A DNA stretch of 64,000 bases from Caryophanon tenue (lineage in GTDB: Bacteria; Bacillota; Bacilli; Bacillales_A; Planococcaceae): the NCBI RefSeq assembly GCF_001700315.1, contig NZ_MASJ01000039.1:282367-346366 (forward strand). The letters are read 5' to 3'. The position numbers and the translations under genes are program-made. This document shows positions 1-9,269 of this stretch, piece after piece; position 1 is the stretch's first letter, and each line of letters begins with the position of its first letter. The notes below the pieces were generated by a model, which saw only the letters and a program-made list of their open reading frames with translations, was not told the DNA's origin and ran no database searches.

Positions 1-809
1 ACTTCTAATAGTGTGAGCGTTATGCCAGCTACCGGCAATGCCGCTACTGGTAAAAAACGTTCAACTGCCCACAACGGTAAAAATGCCACAGCAATTATGA
101 GTGCCAACATTGAACTATATGTCACAAGTAATGTGGCTAATAATACAATCGTTTCAAATAGCTTTTTGCGTGAAAACTGCCAACTTTGCACAACCGATTC
201 CCAAATGGAAAGATGTGGATGAATAATGAATATTGGCAATGTAAATAATAAGCGCAGCGTCATAAAACCTAATACTGTAATCGCAATGCCATACAACCAT
301 TTGCCTCTTGTCGAATGCATCAGCTCATCCACAATAAATGCCGGTAATTGTAGCTGCTGTGTTAACGTAACTGGCAATAAAAATGCCGCAAGCGGTATTA
401 ATAAAAGAACATACGCAATAATCACAAGTGATTGCGCACTAAAAAAATAAACCGCTTTGCGATGTAAACGTCGCCATATTTTGTTGAATGTGTACGGCAT
501 ACCTTTTTGCTGGTAATATGCCTGTAAAAAATAAAAGCCTAACTCATAGTAAATAAATAAAATACAGCATAATAGCCACACACTTACTAAAAAAATAGCA
601 TATGGATGCGCTAAAAATTTTCCGATATTGTGCTCGGTAATCGCATCAAACCCTGTCCACGTATACATACAATAAAATAACAACGATGTTAGCGGTAAAA
701 ATAGCAATACCTGAATACCGCGCACCACTAAAAACGTTCGTACATATTCAATACGATGTTCGAAAATTTGCTGAAATGCATGGGTTAAAACGCGCTGTGC
801 TCGCTTCAT
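1..809 (-). CDS. GDPD-family membrane domain protein (3' part outside window)
   Basis: The reverse strand is open from an ATG at 809 to the window edge, so only the N-terminal ~269 residues are present. They form about six hydrophobic helices and contain the segment IPLAAFLLPVTLTQQLQLP followed by AFIVDELM, which I recognise as the membrane domain (glycerophosphoryl diester phosphodiesterase membrane domain) that precedes the GDPD catalytic domain in Bacillales proteins. The catalytic domain, if present, would lie beyond position 1. The start at 809 has GAGGGGG six bases upstream; an in-frame ATG at 815 touches the ribosome binding site and is less likely. Expected role: membrane-bound hydrolysis of glycerophosphodiesters. 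Family assignment is from memory of the motif. Confidence 0.65.
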   Translation of the reverse strand, partial: MKRAQRVLTHAFQQIFEHRIEYVRTFLVVRGIQVLLFLPLTSLLFYCMYTWTGFDAITEHNIGKFLAHPYAIFLVSVWLLCCILFIYYELGFYFLQAYYQQKGMPYTFNKIWRRLHRKAVYFFSAQSLVIIAYVLLLIPLAAFLLPVTLTQQLQLPAFIVDELMHSTRGKWLYGIAITVLGFMTLRLLFTLPIFIIHPHLSIWESVVQSWQFSRKKLFETIVLLATLLVTYSSMLALIIAVAFLPLWAVERFLPVAALPVAGITLTLLE

Positions 810-883
810 TCGCATCCCCCTCTATGCTGGTAGTTTAAAAAACATGTAGGCATCGACCGACAAGCGATGATACCTACACGTTT

Positions 884-1216
884 TTAACCAAATAATGTAA
901 CAAATGATACTAAACCAACAATCGCTAATAAAAAATAGCTGAATGAACGGTTTTTTCGCCAATTAAGTACGGCTAATACAACCGCACCAATTACCATACA
1001 TAGCATACCGATTAAATAGACGATACCGCTTTGGAAAATGCCCGCTACACTCGTTAAAAAGAAGCCACCGAATAAAAAGCCGACTGAAAAAATAAAACGT
1101 GGCTCTTTCATTGCGGCTATTGTGCGCTTTCGTTCAAATCCACGCATGCGTTGCCACTTTGTATAAAGCATGTAGCCAACAAAGCCCCATAATAATAAAA
1201 ACCATACAACACTCAC
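884..1216 (-). CDS. Small membrane protein of unknown function
   Basis: 110 residues with GTG start; GAGGTGA lies four bases upstream and the start follows the stop of the VWA gene by only a few bases, so the two are probably co-transcribed and translationally coupled. Three to four hydrophobic segments are visible (residues ~3-18, ~42-60, ~63-84, ~91-109) with a basic stretch (KWQRMRGFERKR) between the first and second. I do not recognise the family. Its place as third gene after the AAA+ ATPase and the VWA protein suggests it could be a membrane partner of that pair, but this is only inference. Confidence 0.6.
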   Translation of the reverse strand: MSVVWFLLLWGFVGYMLYTKWQRMRGFERKRTIAAMKEPRFIFSVGFLFGGFFLTSVAGIFQSGIVYLIGMLCMVIGAVVLAVLNWRKNRSFSYFLLAIVGLVSFVTLFG

Positions 1217-1220
1217 ATAC

Positions 1221-2696
1221 TCACCTCATCCCAACTGTAAAAATATCTTCTGCTTTTTCTAAATCATCCACTTCATAAACAACATCGGAAAACTGTGCCA
1301 CAACGGCCACATCCACCGTAGTATATGCTGTTTGTAACACCACGCTCAAACATTGAAATTGCTTACGTTTTTTAATGTCCTGAAACTGTAGTAAAAAACG
1401 GTCACTTACATGACTCGCACCGTCCGTCACAAAAATGATATCCGCTTCATTATAACGACTTTGCGTTAAAACATGAAGCGCTTGCTGTAACGGCTGCTCA
1501 TAATTCGTACCACCATGTAAAAATTGGTCGCAAAACGACATACACTCCGCGCTTGTATACTGCCCCTTCTTCACATACATCGTCTGCCCAACAGTCGTCG
1601 CAAACGGAATAATCGCGACATCTCGGCGTTGCTTTTTAGCCGTCATCATTAACGCTAAACAAAACGCCTTACTTTTCGCGCGCATTGCCGACATCGAACT
1701 TGATTCATCCATACAAATAATTAAAGGTCCTCTGCCACGCTTACTTTTGCCCTTTTCACTAAACATCAGTGTTTGGTGCTCGGAAAAACGGCGTAAAAAA
1801 TCTTGCTTCGCCCGTGGCATTGCCCAATTGGCTAATTCAACAGGGAGCAAACGCGCAAGTTCCTGCCCTTGTACAATATATTTACGCTCCATCGTTTTTT
1901 TATGCAGTTGCTTTTGCTTTTTTTTCGCAATGCGTCGAAAGCGTCCAGCAAGCTCGGCAATTTCTCGTAAGTTCGGATGAAATTGTACCTTTTCAGCTAA
2001 TGTGAGCTGCTGTCGTAGTGGAATATGCTGTAAGCGGCGTTGTCCGTCGTCACCGATTAATCGTTGAACAGCTGCCGTTGTTGTTGTACCTTTCGTATAG
2101 GCTTGCTCTAGCGCTTCTACAATTACCTCTGTGGGCATTTGCTCGAAAGATTGCGTCGGCATCTGACGCAGTTGCTCCACGCGTCGCTGTAAATGTTCGA
2201 GGCGTTTTTCAGCGAACTGCTTGCGTGTCCGCGCCCGTTCCTTTTCGGCGTCCGTTGCTTGCGCATCAAACATTTGTGTACGTGCTTGTTGCAATTGCTG
2301 TTTCGCATAATCCGTATCTCGTTTATTTTCAGCTTGCTGATGACCTACATGATGCTGTGCTAACCAATCTTTCATTGCCTCGGCAAATGACATCGCACAA
2401 ATTAACGCTAATAAATCATCACCTATTGTTAGTGGATGTCGTGTTTTGTAACAATCACTTTCGATAATCGTTGTTACCACTTGCTTTACAATCCGTTGTT
2501 CAGGTGCAAGTGGCATGTCCAGCCACTCCACATCAGCTGCATACAATGCGCAAAATAAATGTGCAGTAACAGTTGTAAACTGCGGATGCAATGTATCACC
2601 TTGCTGACATAATTGCTCAAAAATCGGCGCTTGTTGCAAAAGCTGTACAAAACGTGTAAATACGACGTCCTTCTCCGCAAACATCATCGTTGTCAT
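1221..2696 (-). CDS. VWA domain protein, ViaA-like
   Basis: 491 residues. The C-terminal ~180 residues are a von Willebrand A domain with the metal-ion (MIDAS) motif DESSSM after LIICM, then FCLALM, a Thr in GGTNYEQPL and the FVTDG strand. Upstream is a long helical, charged region with coiled-coil character (residues ~110-200). This order, and phrases such as LLPVELA and FCLALM, match E. coli ViaA, the partner of the MoxR ATPase RavA; the gene just upstream encodes such an ATPase, 14 bases away. Start ATG at 2696 has AAGGAAG eight bases upstream; a GTG three codons earlier abuts the SD. Likely role: adaptor/substrate partner of the AAA+ motor, acting on an unknown target. Confidence 0.8.
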   Translation of the reverse strand: MTTMMFAEKDVVFTRFVQLLQQAPIFEQLCQQGDTLHPQFTTVTAHLFCALYAADVEWLDMPLAPEQRIVKQVVTTIIESDCYKTRHPLTIGDDLLALICAMSFAEAMKDWLAQHHVGHQQAENKRDTDYAKQQLQQARTQMFDAQATDAEKERARTRKQFAEKRLEHLQRRVEQLRQMPTQSFEQMPTEVIVEALEQAYTKGTTTTAAVQRLIGDDGQRRLQHIPLRQQLTLAEKVQFHPNLREIAELAGRFRRIAKKKQKQLHKKTMERKYIVQGQELARLLPVELANWAMPRAKQDFLRRFSEHQTLMFSEKGKSKRGRGPLIICMDESSSMSAMRAKSKAFCLALMMTAKKQRRDVAIIPFATTVGQTMYVKKGQYTSAECMSFCDQFLHGGTNYEQPLQQALHVLTQSRYNEADIIFVTDGASHVSDRFLLQFQDIKKRKQFQCLSVVLQTAYTTVDVAVVAQFSDVVYEVDDLEKAEDIFTVGMR

Positions 2697-2710
2697 ACGA
2701 AACACTTCCT

Positions 2711-3832
2711 TTAAAAACCGATCACAAGCGACGTCATATGCAGTAGACGCTGGTGCATATGGTCCTTTAAATGTCGCAATTCTTCACGGTCTGGTTGTTG
2801 GCGATTCATCGCTTGCACTTCTAAAAACAATGCTTTTCCTTGCACGAGTAAATCGCTTAATTCCTTACGCGACGTGGGTGACTTTTGAACAGCCGCATTT
2901 TGTGACTTTAATAAAATCTCTTCAAATTCAGGCGTAATTCGTTGAATAAATGCCTCAATATCATCATTGGCAATACGGTGAATAATGGCAGCGGTCGTTT
3001 GTTGCTGCTCGACCGTTTCCCATAATGCATGCTCTAAAATAAGCAAATGTGCTTTTGTCACTTCACTACAGCCATTTAAATACGCCTGTGCACGTATAAT
3101 CGACAGTGCTTGTTTAAAACGGCGGTCAGATGGTCGAATCCCTTCATCTAATAATTGCTGACGTATTTTCCCTAATGTTTCGTAAATTGCCGTCGGGATG
3201 ACCACACGCTCACACACTTGTTGGTGGAATATAAGTTCTTGCATCGTTAATGTGGGGATGGCGACCTCACCATCTGACTGTAGCATCGCGATAAATGTTT
3301 GTTCATCTTGTATATAATCTACTTCATAGCGCAATAAAAAGCGGTCAAATAATGCTTCTAGCCCTTCGCCTTCTTCAATATACTCATTGGATGACCCGAC
3401 TAATGTCAGAAGTGGTGACATTACCGGAACGCCGTTATTATAATACACACGCTCATTAATTAATGTGAGCAAAGAATTTAAAATCGCCGAATTCGCTTTA
3501 AAAATTTCGTCGATAAACGCAAAATGCGCTTGTGGCAACATGCCCTCTACATTACGTTTATAAATGCCTTGCTCTAAATCTTTTAACGACAACACACCAA
3601 ATAATTCCTCAGGTGTGCTGAATGGTGTCAGTAAATGTTGAAAATATGTACTAGGCTTGACAATTTCACCCAACATAGCACTTAAAGCGCTCTTACCTGT
3701 ACCGGCTGGCCCGATAAATAAAATATGCTGCTTTGCTAATATCGCTGTTAACAGCGCATCAATTTCTGCTGTACGGTCAAAAAACTTGGCGTTTAACGCC
3801 TGCTTAATATGCTGTAATTTTTGATGTGACAT
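2711..3832 (-). CDS. MoxR-family AAA+ ATPase, RavA-like
   Basis: 373 residues. Walker A GPAGTGKSAL (~residues 40-49), Walker B FAFIDEIFKAN (~104-114), sensor-1 LVGSSNEY, and SDRRFKQAL in the lid domain define a MoxR AAA+ ATPase. E. coli RavA (498 residues) has an extra LARA domain that is absent or reduced here, although a helical tail of ~80 residues follows the lid. First gene of a unit with the VWA protein and a small membrane protein; MoxR-VWA pairs act as chaperones for assembly or metal-cofactor loading. Start ATG follows GGGGGGAAG at good spacing. The target of this pair cannot be read from the neighbourhood. Confidence 0.85.
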   Translation of the reverse strand: MSHQKLQHIKQALNAKFFDRTAEIDALLTAILAKQHILFIGPAGTGKSALSAMLGEIVKPSTYFQHLLTPFSTPEELFGVLSLKDLEQGIYKRNVEGMLPQAHFAFIDEIFKANSAILNSLLTLINERVYYNNGVPVMSPLLTLVGSSNEYIEEGEGLEALFDRFLLRYEVDYIQDEQTFIAMLQSDGEVAIPTLTMQELIFHQQVCERVVIPTAIYETLGKIRQQLLDEGIRPSDRRFKQALSIIRAQAYLNGCSEVTKAHLLILEHALWETVEQQQTTAAIIHRIANDDIEAFIQRITPEFEEILLKSQNAAVQKSPTSRKELSDLLVQGKALFLEVQAMNRQQPDREELRHLKDHMHQRLLHMTSLVIGF

Positions 3833-4079
3833 TATTCTTCCCCCCTGCGGCCATCCGCCTTGCGTAGCGCCTTCCTAAATTATACCTTATTTTTCGACTG
3901 TTTAATCGCACTCCTTGTAAAATCACCGTAAAAAGTCGCAACATTCGACCTATTTTAGCGCGGCGCTATTTTTAGGCTTCTGCCCTTAAAATACACTTTC
4001 ACTTAAAATTATGATTAAAAGAAACAATTTTGTGTAATAGATAAGTACTGATAAGTTCGAAAAATGGGAGGGAATCTGT

Positions 4080-6008
4080 ATGGCCATCATTAAAGTCGCT
4101 TCTTCTATCTTTTCGACTGTTCGTACAATCACAAAAGCGTTGAAAATTGCAAAAGCAGGGGATGTCATTCACCTTGCAAATGGCACGTATAATGAAACAC
4201 TTGAGATTGAAGGTTCAGTTACGATTGAAGGTTCGCACAAACAACAAACGGTCTTTACTGGTACATTAATAATCATGCAAAACGCGCATATTGTTCTTGA
4301 AAATATGACATTGCATCCCTCTGCAACAATCGTTGTAAAGGGCAATGCTTTTTTTAATAACTGTGACATTTCCACAACGTCATTATCTACATTAGTAACG
4401 GTTTTCGGTACGCTTGAAACGAAAAACTGTACAGTATTCGGCGCAAAAGAAGTGGGTCTTGAATTACGCCCAAACGCACAACTGGTAATGGATCGGTCAC
4501 ATTTACACACGAACGGAAAAGTTAATATTTTAGCAGATCATGCGAATATCGAGCTCTTTTATTGCGCGCTGTATGAAGCAAACCACGCTGTGTGGCTTAA
4601 AAATGATAGCTTATTAAATTTAAAAAAATGCCGCATCCATGACCATACAGGCACACAGCTGATTGCGCATCAGCAGTCCTCTATTTTTGACCAAGGCAGT
4701 AAGATTTGGCGCGGCAATGGCAATGGCATTTATGCGTCTAATCAAGCTGAGGTGACGTTAATTGGCTCGCAAATTTTTGAACATACATTACCACAAGTGT
4801 GGATGCAACATGCACATTTGAAAGTGCGCAACACATTGATTGCACATGGCAAGGAATCAGGTATTATGCTGCGAGATCATGCATCTGCTGAAATATTCGA
4901 TGCTGAATTTACGCACCATACATTAGCACATTTACAAGTGACATTAAGTTCGCATGCCCATATTACAACAACACAAATGATGCATAGTCGTGGTAATGCC
5001 ATTCAACTAAAGGATCATGCCACGGTTAATATGACCGAAAGTAAAATTTCCGAGAGTTATTTAGCACAGTGCCATGTGTCTGAAAAATCGGTGCTCCATT
5101 TATATGACAGCACGATTGACCACGGCATTCAAAACGGCATTTTTTGCGAGCGCAAATCAGCCGTGTATGTCATTCAAAGTTGTGTGTCCTTTCATAAAAG
5201 CAGCGCCATTTCGGCAGTTGACGCATCGGTTGAGTTACTTAGTAGCGATGTTTTTCATAATAGTGGCAATGCCGTTCTGCTGATGAATCATGCTTCTGTG
5301 TATGCCGATGACTGTCGTTTCTCGCAAAATGCGATGCCTCACTTCGCCGGGAAATCTCGTGCGTCCATTCATATTCGCTATTCGGAGCTAGCAGATGGCA
5401 AAAGTATTTACGCACTGGAAGACTCGCTCGTTAAAATTGAACATAGTCATATCCATACAAGTAATGGCATTCAATTAGAAATACGTGAGCGCACAAAGAT
5501 GACGATTTTTCATAGTAAAATTGCAGCTGGTCAATCTAATGGGATTAAAGTATCGGAAAGTTCGTTTTTAGAAATGGTGCATAGTGAAATTTCCGACCAT
5601 CGTTTACCACAGCTTGTCGTCGATGATAGCCAGCTTATTTTGCGTCACTGTGAAGTACACAGCGGCTATGAAAATGGCTTATTGCTAGGAAATGAAGCCG
5701 AAGCATTAATTGAAGACACATTTTTATCCAAACATCGCTTTCCACAGCTTTGGGTAAATGACCATTCTTCTGTTGAACTACGCACCGTTCATTTTACAGA
5801 AGCAATGGAGGCCGACATTTATGTGTCAAAGCATTCGTCAATTGATTTGCATAAATGCTATATTTACAATGAGCGTGTCGCCCAAAACATTCAAGCGTTG
5901 CATCATTCAAAAATCGAACTGCACGACTCGATTACACGTACAACACGCGGCGAAGCATTTTATATTGAAAACAATAGTTCCATTACAAAAGATGTCGAGG
6001 AACATTAG
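4080..6008 (+). CDS. Right-handed beta-helix repeat protein, no signal peptide
   Basis: 642 residues. Residues ~10-60 (TKALKIAKAGDVIHLANGTY) are the typical N-terminal cap of pectin-lyase-like/NosD-type beta-helices. The rest is an irregular repeat of about 22-24 residues with turns such as NGI, SHIH, HASAEI and recurring HxLPQLxV rungs, ending without a membrane segment or anchor. There is no signal peptide, so it is probably cytoplasmic. ATG follows GGGAGGGA. It is divergent from the MoxR/VWA unit (about 250 bp between) and ends in its own terminator. In related bacilli such beta-helices can be found beside or fused to AAA+ ATPases, so a link with the neighbouring ATPase is possible but unproven. 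Substrate and activity are unknown; no pectate lyase active site was recognised. Confidence 0.75.
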   Translation: MAIIKVASSIFSTVRTITKALKIAKAGDVIHLANGTYNETLEIEGSVTIEGSHKQQTVFTGTLIIMQNAHIVLENMTLHPSATIVVKGNAFFNNCDISTTSLSTLVTVFGTLETKNCTVFGAKEVGLELRPNAQLVMDRSHLHTNGKVNILADHANIELFYCALYEANHAVWLKNDSLLNLKKCRIHDHTGTQLIAHQQSSIFDQGSKIWRGNGNGIYASNQAEVTLIGSQIFEHTLPQVWMQHAHLKVRNTLIAHGKESGIMLRDHASAEIFDAEFTHHTLAHLQVTLSSHAHITTTQMMHSRGNAIQLKDHATVNMTESKISESYLAQCHVSEKSVLHLYDSTIDHGIQNGIFCERKSAVYVIQSCVSFHKSSAISAVDASVELLSSDVFHNSGNAVLLMNHASVYADDCRFSQNAMPHFAGKSRASIHIRYSELADGKSIYALEDSLVKIEHSHIHTSNGIQLEIRERTKMTIFHSKIAAGQSNGIKVSESSFLEMVHSEISDHRLPQLVVDDSQLILRHCEVHSGYENGLLLGNEAEALIEDTFLSKHRFPQLWVNDHSSVELRTVHFTEAMEADIYVSKHSSIDLHKCYIYNERVAQNIQALHHSKIELHDSITRTTRGEAFYIENNSSITKDVEEH

Positions 6009-6013
6009 TATAC

Positions 6014-6060
6014 GAAAAAACGTACGACCTAGCATACATATGCCAAGTCGTACGTTTTTA
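6014..6060. terminator. Bidirectional rho-independent terminator
   Basis: Inverted repeat AAAAACGTACGAC / GTCGTACGTTTTT around a loop that itself contains GCATACATATGC. A-run on the left and T-run on the right let it serve both the beta-helix gene (+) and the small membrane protein gene (-). Confidence 0.85.
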
Positions 6061-6276
6061 TTATTTACGTCTATGTTCTAGCTCTTTTTGTTGCTTCATT
6101 TCACTTTTTAGTGCTTTAAAGCGAATAACAGCGCCTGCTACAACAAATGTTAAACCAATCACGATAAACGCAACCTTTGTCGTGTCATTCAACCATGGTA
6201 ACACTTCTAAAATGACCATCATTACAACAAAAATCCCTGAAAACATCACTAACATTCCTGCTAATGCAATACTCAT
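6061..6276 (-). CDS. Small two-TM membrane protein
   Basis: 71 residues with two hydrophobic helices (LAGMLVMFSGIFVVMMVILEV and FIVIGLTFVVAGAVI) and a charged tail ending KQQKELEHRRK. ATG at 6276 has AGAGG eight bases upstream; a GTG three codons earlier sits on the ribosome binding site. No family recognised. It lies alone between a terminator and the aspartokinase gene. Confidence 0.6.
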   Translation of the reverse strand: MSIALAGMLVMFSGIFVVMMVILEVLPWLNDTTKVAFIVIGLTFVVAGAVIRFKALKSEMKQQKELEHRRK

Positions 6277-6375
6277 TGTCGTCACCTCTTATGCGCACAT
6301 TTTATCGCACTGTAGTGCTAAAATGCAACTACTCGTCTAGAGATGCCGAAACAATCGCACATAATTTGTCATCAT

Positions 6376-7734
6376 TTAGACAGGTACTGCTGAAAAAAAT
6401 TCCTCATACAATGCCTTTAAAATAATATCTTCATAGTTTTGCTGCACACCAAATACTAAACTTACTTCTGAAGAGCCTTGGTTAATCATTTCAATGTTCA
6501 CGCCCAGTTTTGAAATCGCTAGTGCTGCACGACCTGCTAAGCCCGTACTGTTACGCATACCTTCCCCTACAAGTACGACCATTGAGAAGCCGTGACGGAA
6601 GTATACATTATCCACTTGTAATTCTTGTTGCACACGTTTTACAATGCGTTCTTCTTTTTCTAAGTTTAATTGATTTGAACGCATAATAATGGAAATATCG
6701 TCAAGCCCTGATGGCGTATGTTCATATGAAATGCCTTCATCTTCAAGAATTTGTAATAATTTACGACCAAAACCAATTTCACGGTTCATTAAATATTTTG
6801 AAACATATAATGTTGAGAAGCCGCTATCCACCGAAATCCCTGTTACCGGGCGACCTGTTAACTCGCGTGTCGGCACAACACGCGTTCCTGGTGCTGATGG
6901 ATTATTTGTATTTTTAATATTAACCGGAATATCCTTTTTAAATACCGGCATTAATGCTTCATCATGGAATACAGAGAAGCCTGCATAGGATAGCTCACGC
7001 ATTTCGCGGTACGTAATTTCTTTAATTTCTGCCGGATTGTTGACTACTTTTGGATTAGCTGAGAATACACAGTCTACATCTGTAAAGTTTTCATACAGCT
7101 CTGCACCAACTGCCGCCGCTAAAATTGATCCTGTAATGTCAGAACCACCACGGTCAAATGTACGTAAAATACCGTCTTTTGTATAGCCGAAGAAGCCTGG
7201 GAAGACAATGACTTCCTCTGATTGTGCAAGCACTGCTAAACGTTCGTACGCTTCTGCTACGGCAAATGTACGCTCTGGTAAGTCGTTCACAATTAATAAA
7301 TCTTTCGGGCTAACATAGCGCGCTGGTACACCAATAGTATTAAAGTATGCGGCAATTACTTTTGCATTATTATCTTCGCCACTCGCTTTAATACTATCAA
7401 CAAATAACTCTTTATTTGAACGGTCGCCAGCGACACGATCACGTAAATCTTGTGCGATTACCTCTGAAATATCTTTCCCTAAACCTAATTCAGCTGTAAT
7501 ATCTTCATAACGATTTACTACAGTTTGAATTTTCGCTGCAACATCTGCATTTGCTAATGCTGTATCTGCTAAATCAATTAATAAGTCTGTTACTTTAATA
7601 TCTTCGCTTGAACGTTTACCAGGAGCTGACACCACGACGATACGTCGAGCTGTGTTGTCCTTTACGATATTGGCTACCTTTTGAATTTGTGTAGCGCTTG
7701 CGACAGAAGTACCGCCAAATTTACATACGATCAT
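6376..7734 (-). CDS. Aspartate kinase (YclM / aspartokinase III type)
   Basis: 452 residues, the usual length of the monofunctional YclM type. N-terminus MIVCKFGGTSVA is the amino-acid-kinase nucleotide motif; FDRGGSDITGSILAAA is the aspartokinase substrate/ATP segment; two ACT domains follow (~residues 300-450), the second with GVNIEMINQGSSEVSL. It phosphorylates aspartate to open the lysine, threonine, methionine and diaminopimelate pathway, with feedback through the ACT domains. It stands alone with no other pathway gene nearby. In the 470 bp upstream I could not recognise a lysine riboswitch. Confidence 0.9.
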   Translation of the reverse strand: MIVCKFGGTSVASATQIQKVANIVKDNTARRIVVVSAPGKRSSEDIKVTDLLIDLADTALANADVAAKIQTVVNRYEDITAELGLGKDISEVIAQDLRDRVAGDRSNKELFVDSIKASGEDNNAKVIAAYFNTIGVPARYVSPKDLLIVNDLPERTFAVAEAYERLAVLAQSEEVIVFPGFFGYTKDGILRTFDRGGSDITGSILAAAVGAELYENFTDVDCVFSANPKVVNNPAEIKEITYREMRELSYAGFSVFHDEALMPVFKKDIPVNIKNTNNPSAPGTRVVPTRELTGRPVTGISVDSGFSTLYVSKYLMNREIGFGRKLLQILEDEGISYEHTPSGLDDISIIMRSNQLNLEKEERIVKRVQQELQVDNVYFRHGFSMVVLVGEGMRNSTGLAGRAALAISKLGVNIEMINQGSSEVSLVFGVQQNYEDIILKALYEEFFSAVPV

Positions 7735-8207
7735 TTCACCATCATATCCTTACTATAATATATTTGATATTGTACTTTCCATAAAAACACTTGAATGTTT
7801 ACAGTGTACAAATTGTCACTTCCTACGTCAAGATTTAATTCTGAAAATTTACACGAATCTCCGTATTTTCACATAATTGTGACATCTATTTCAACAACTG
7901 TCACAACTACACTCTGCTATTATGAGAAAAATGAATGATTCCATTGAATTTTATCGAATTTATACGGAATTACAAGCATTTTTTAGAGCTTTTAAAAAAT
8001 ACCTACCATTCTAACATGAATAATGCGCAAAGAACAAAAAAAGAACACGCTCCCCCTATTTAATTGCATTTTTTTGTGCAATACATCCTAAAACTTCTTT
8101 GCTACGTCACATTTTAATTTCTTAAGAAATTCTTCATTTTTATATTTCATTTTTCTTCAGAATTCCATGATATGCTAGTAAGTAAAATATCACAAAGGAG
8201 GTCTTCG
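7735..8207. other. Divergent intergenic region, no gene seen
   Basis: About 470 AT-rich bases between the aspartokinase gene (-) and the YiiX-type hydrolase gene (+). It must carry both promoters; on the minus strand an AT-rich -10-like stretch lies near 7750-7765. I found no convincing ORF, tRNA, riboswitch or repeat. Confidence 0.5.
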
Positions 8208-8756
8208 ATGACTCGGTCCATTTACCTCGTCTTAACAGCAACGAAAACATGGTTATCACGTACAATTCAATTCGTTACACGTGACCGCTATAATCATGTG
8301 TCGATTGCTTTAGATCCTTTTTTATGTGAAATGTACAGTTTCGGACGTCGTAAGTATAACAACCCATTTGATGGGGGCTTCACACAAGAAAAATGCTCGA
8401 CGCCGATTTTCCAAGAAGCCTTTTGTGCCATTTACGCTTGTAAATTAACAAATACACAATACGAGACACTTCGCAATCGTTTGCGCACGATGAATGAACA
8501 CGCAACAGACTATCAATATCATTTTTTAGGTCTATTTGCCGTTTGGTGTGGCTATAAGTGGGAACGCGAAAATAGCTATTTCTGCTCACAGTTTATTGCA
8601 ACGCTATTGAAAGAGCTTCAATTGTCATTGCCACATGAAGAACCATTTTTTGTGCGTCCAAATGATTTCGCTTATTTGCCGTATACAAAATTAATTTATG
8701 AAGGCGCACTTCGTCACTATTTACCGCCGACTTATCAAAAATTATCGATCGTATAA
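8208..8756 (+). CDS. YiiX-like permuted papain-fold hydrolase
   Basis: 182 residues. RYNHVSIAL near the N-terminus supplies a histidine and YFCSQFIATLL in the C-terminal half a cysteine, the circularly permuted arrangement of the YiiX/NlpC-P60-like (papain-like) family. No signal peptide or membrane helix, so action in the cytosol or at the inner leaflet is likely; relatives act as amidases or lipid-modifying hydrolases, but the substrate here is unknown. ATG at 8208 has AAAGGAGGT four to five bases upstream; earlier in-frame ATG lacks such a site. Monocistronic, ended by a terminator shared with the convergent gene. Confidence 0.75.
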   Translation: MTRSIYLVLTATKTWLSRTIQFVTRDRYNHVSIALDPFLCEMYSFGRRKYNNPFDGGFTQEKCSTPIFQEAFCAIYACKLTNTQYETLRNRLRTMNEHATDYQYHFLGLFAVWCGYKWERENSYFCSQFIATLLKELQLSLPHEEPFFVRPNDFAYLPYTKLIYEGALRHYLPPTYQKLSIV

Positions 8757-8795
8757 AAAGAGTGCGCAGACATTTTGTCTACACACTCTTTTTTA
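8756..8795. terminator. Bidirectional terminator between convergent genes
   Basis: Stem AAAAGAGTG(C)G(C)AGAC with loop ATTTT and GTCT(A)C(A)CACTCTTTTTT; ends the hydrolase gene (+) and the topB-deoxyribosyltransferase unit (-). Confidence 0.85.
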
Positions 8796-9269
8796 GTTGT
8801 ATTGTTTTACCGCTTCAACAATTTCTTCAATCGTTGATACAATGACGCCTCGCTGTTTAATTAAGCCGACAACGAATAAATTACGGTACACAAATTGATT
8901 TTCTACCGCATGTTGTTGCAATGCTTCAATTTTTTTCGTATTCTGTGTCCCTTGCTGACGCACATCACTAAATAACGCAATAATTGGACGACCGAGCATG
9001 CTAAACGCACCAATTTCAGCTGCAACGCCCGAATCAATTTCAACACCATCAATCACTGCTACGAGTACATCACTTTCTTTTAATGCCTCGAGATCGGCAC
9101 GTGCAATATCCGCACTGCTCGCATATGCTTCCTTATCATTAATCGCATCATTTTCCTGCGGTACGTATAATGTAATACCATCAATTGCCTCACGTAATGC
9201 GGTCGCTATCGCCGCATTCACGTAGCGGTCTCCGATTGAAAATAACCCATTCGCTACATATACTTTCAT
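8793..9269 (-). CDS. Nucleoside 2-deoxyribosyltransferase
   Basis: 158 residues, matching the PF05014 family. MKVYVANGLF is the first Rossmann-like strand, ARADLEALKESDVLVAVIDG the central part, and DSGVAAEIGAF contains the glutamate that in this family acts as nucleophile on the deoxyribosyl group. The enzyme exchanges bases between 2'-deoxynucleosides in purine/pyrimidine salvage. Its ATG overlaps the topB stop (ATGA), so the two are coupled; both deal with DNA precursors or DNA but no deeper link is known to me. Confidence 0.85.
   Translation of the reverse strand: MKVYVANGLFSIGDRYVNAAIATALREAIDGITLYVPQENDAINDKEAYASSADIARADLEALKESDVLVAVIDGVEIDSGVAAEIGAFSMLGRPIIALFSDVRQQGTQNTKKIEALQQHAVENQFVYRNLFVVGLIKQRGVIVSTIEEIVEAVKQYN

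Noticed and set aside
2018..2467. 149-residue + strand frame
   Set aside because: Antisense to the VWA gene; no RBS and no recognisable domain.
7735..8207. Lysine riboswitch before the aspartokinase gene
   Set aside because: No conserved core, no terminator hairpin near the start.
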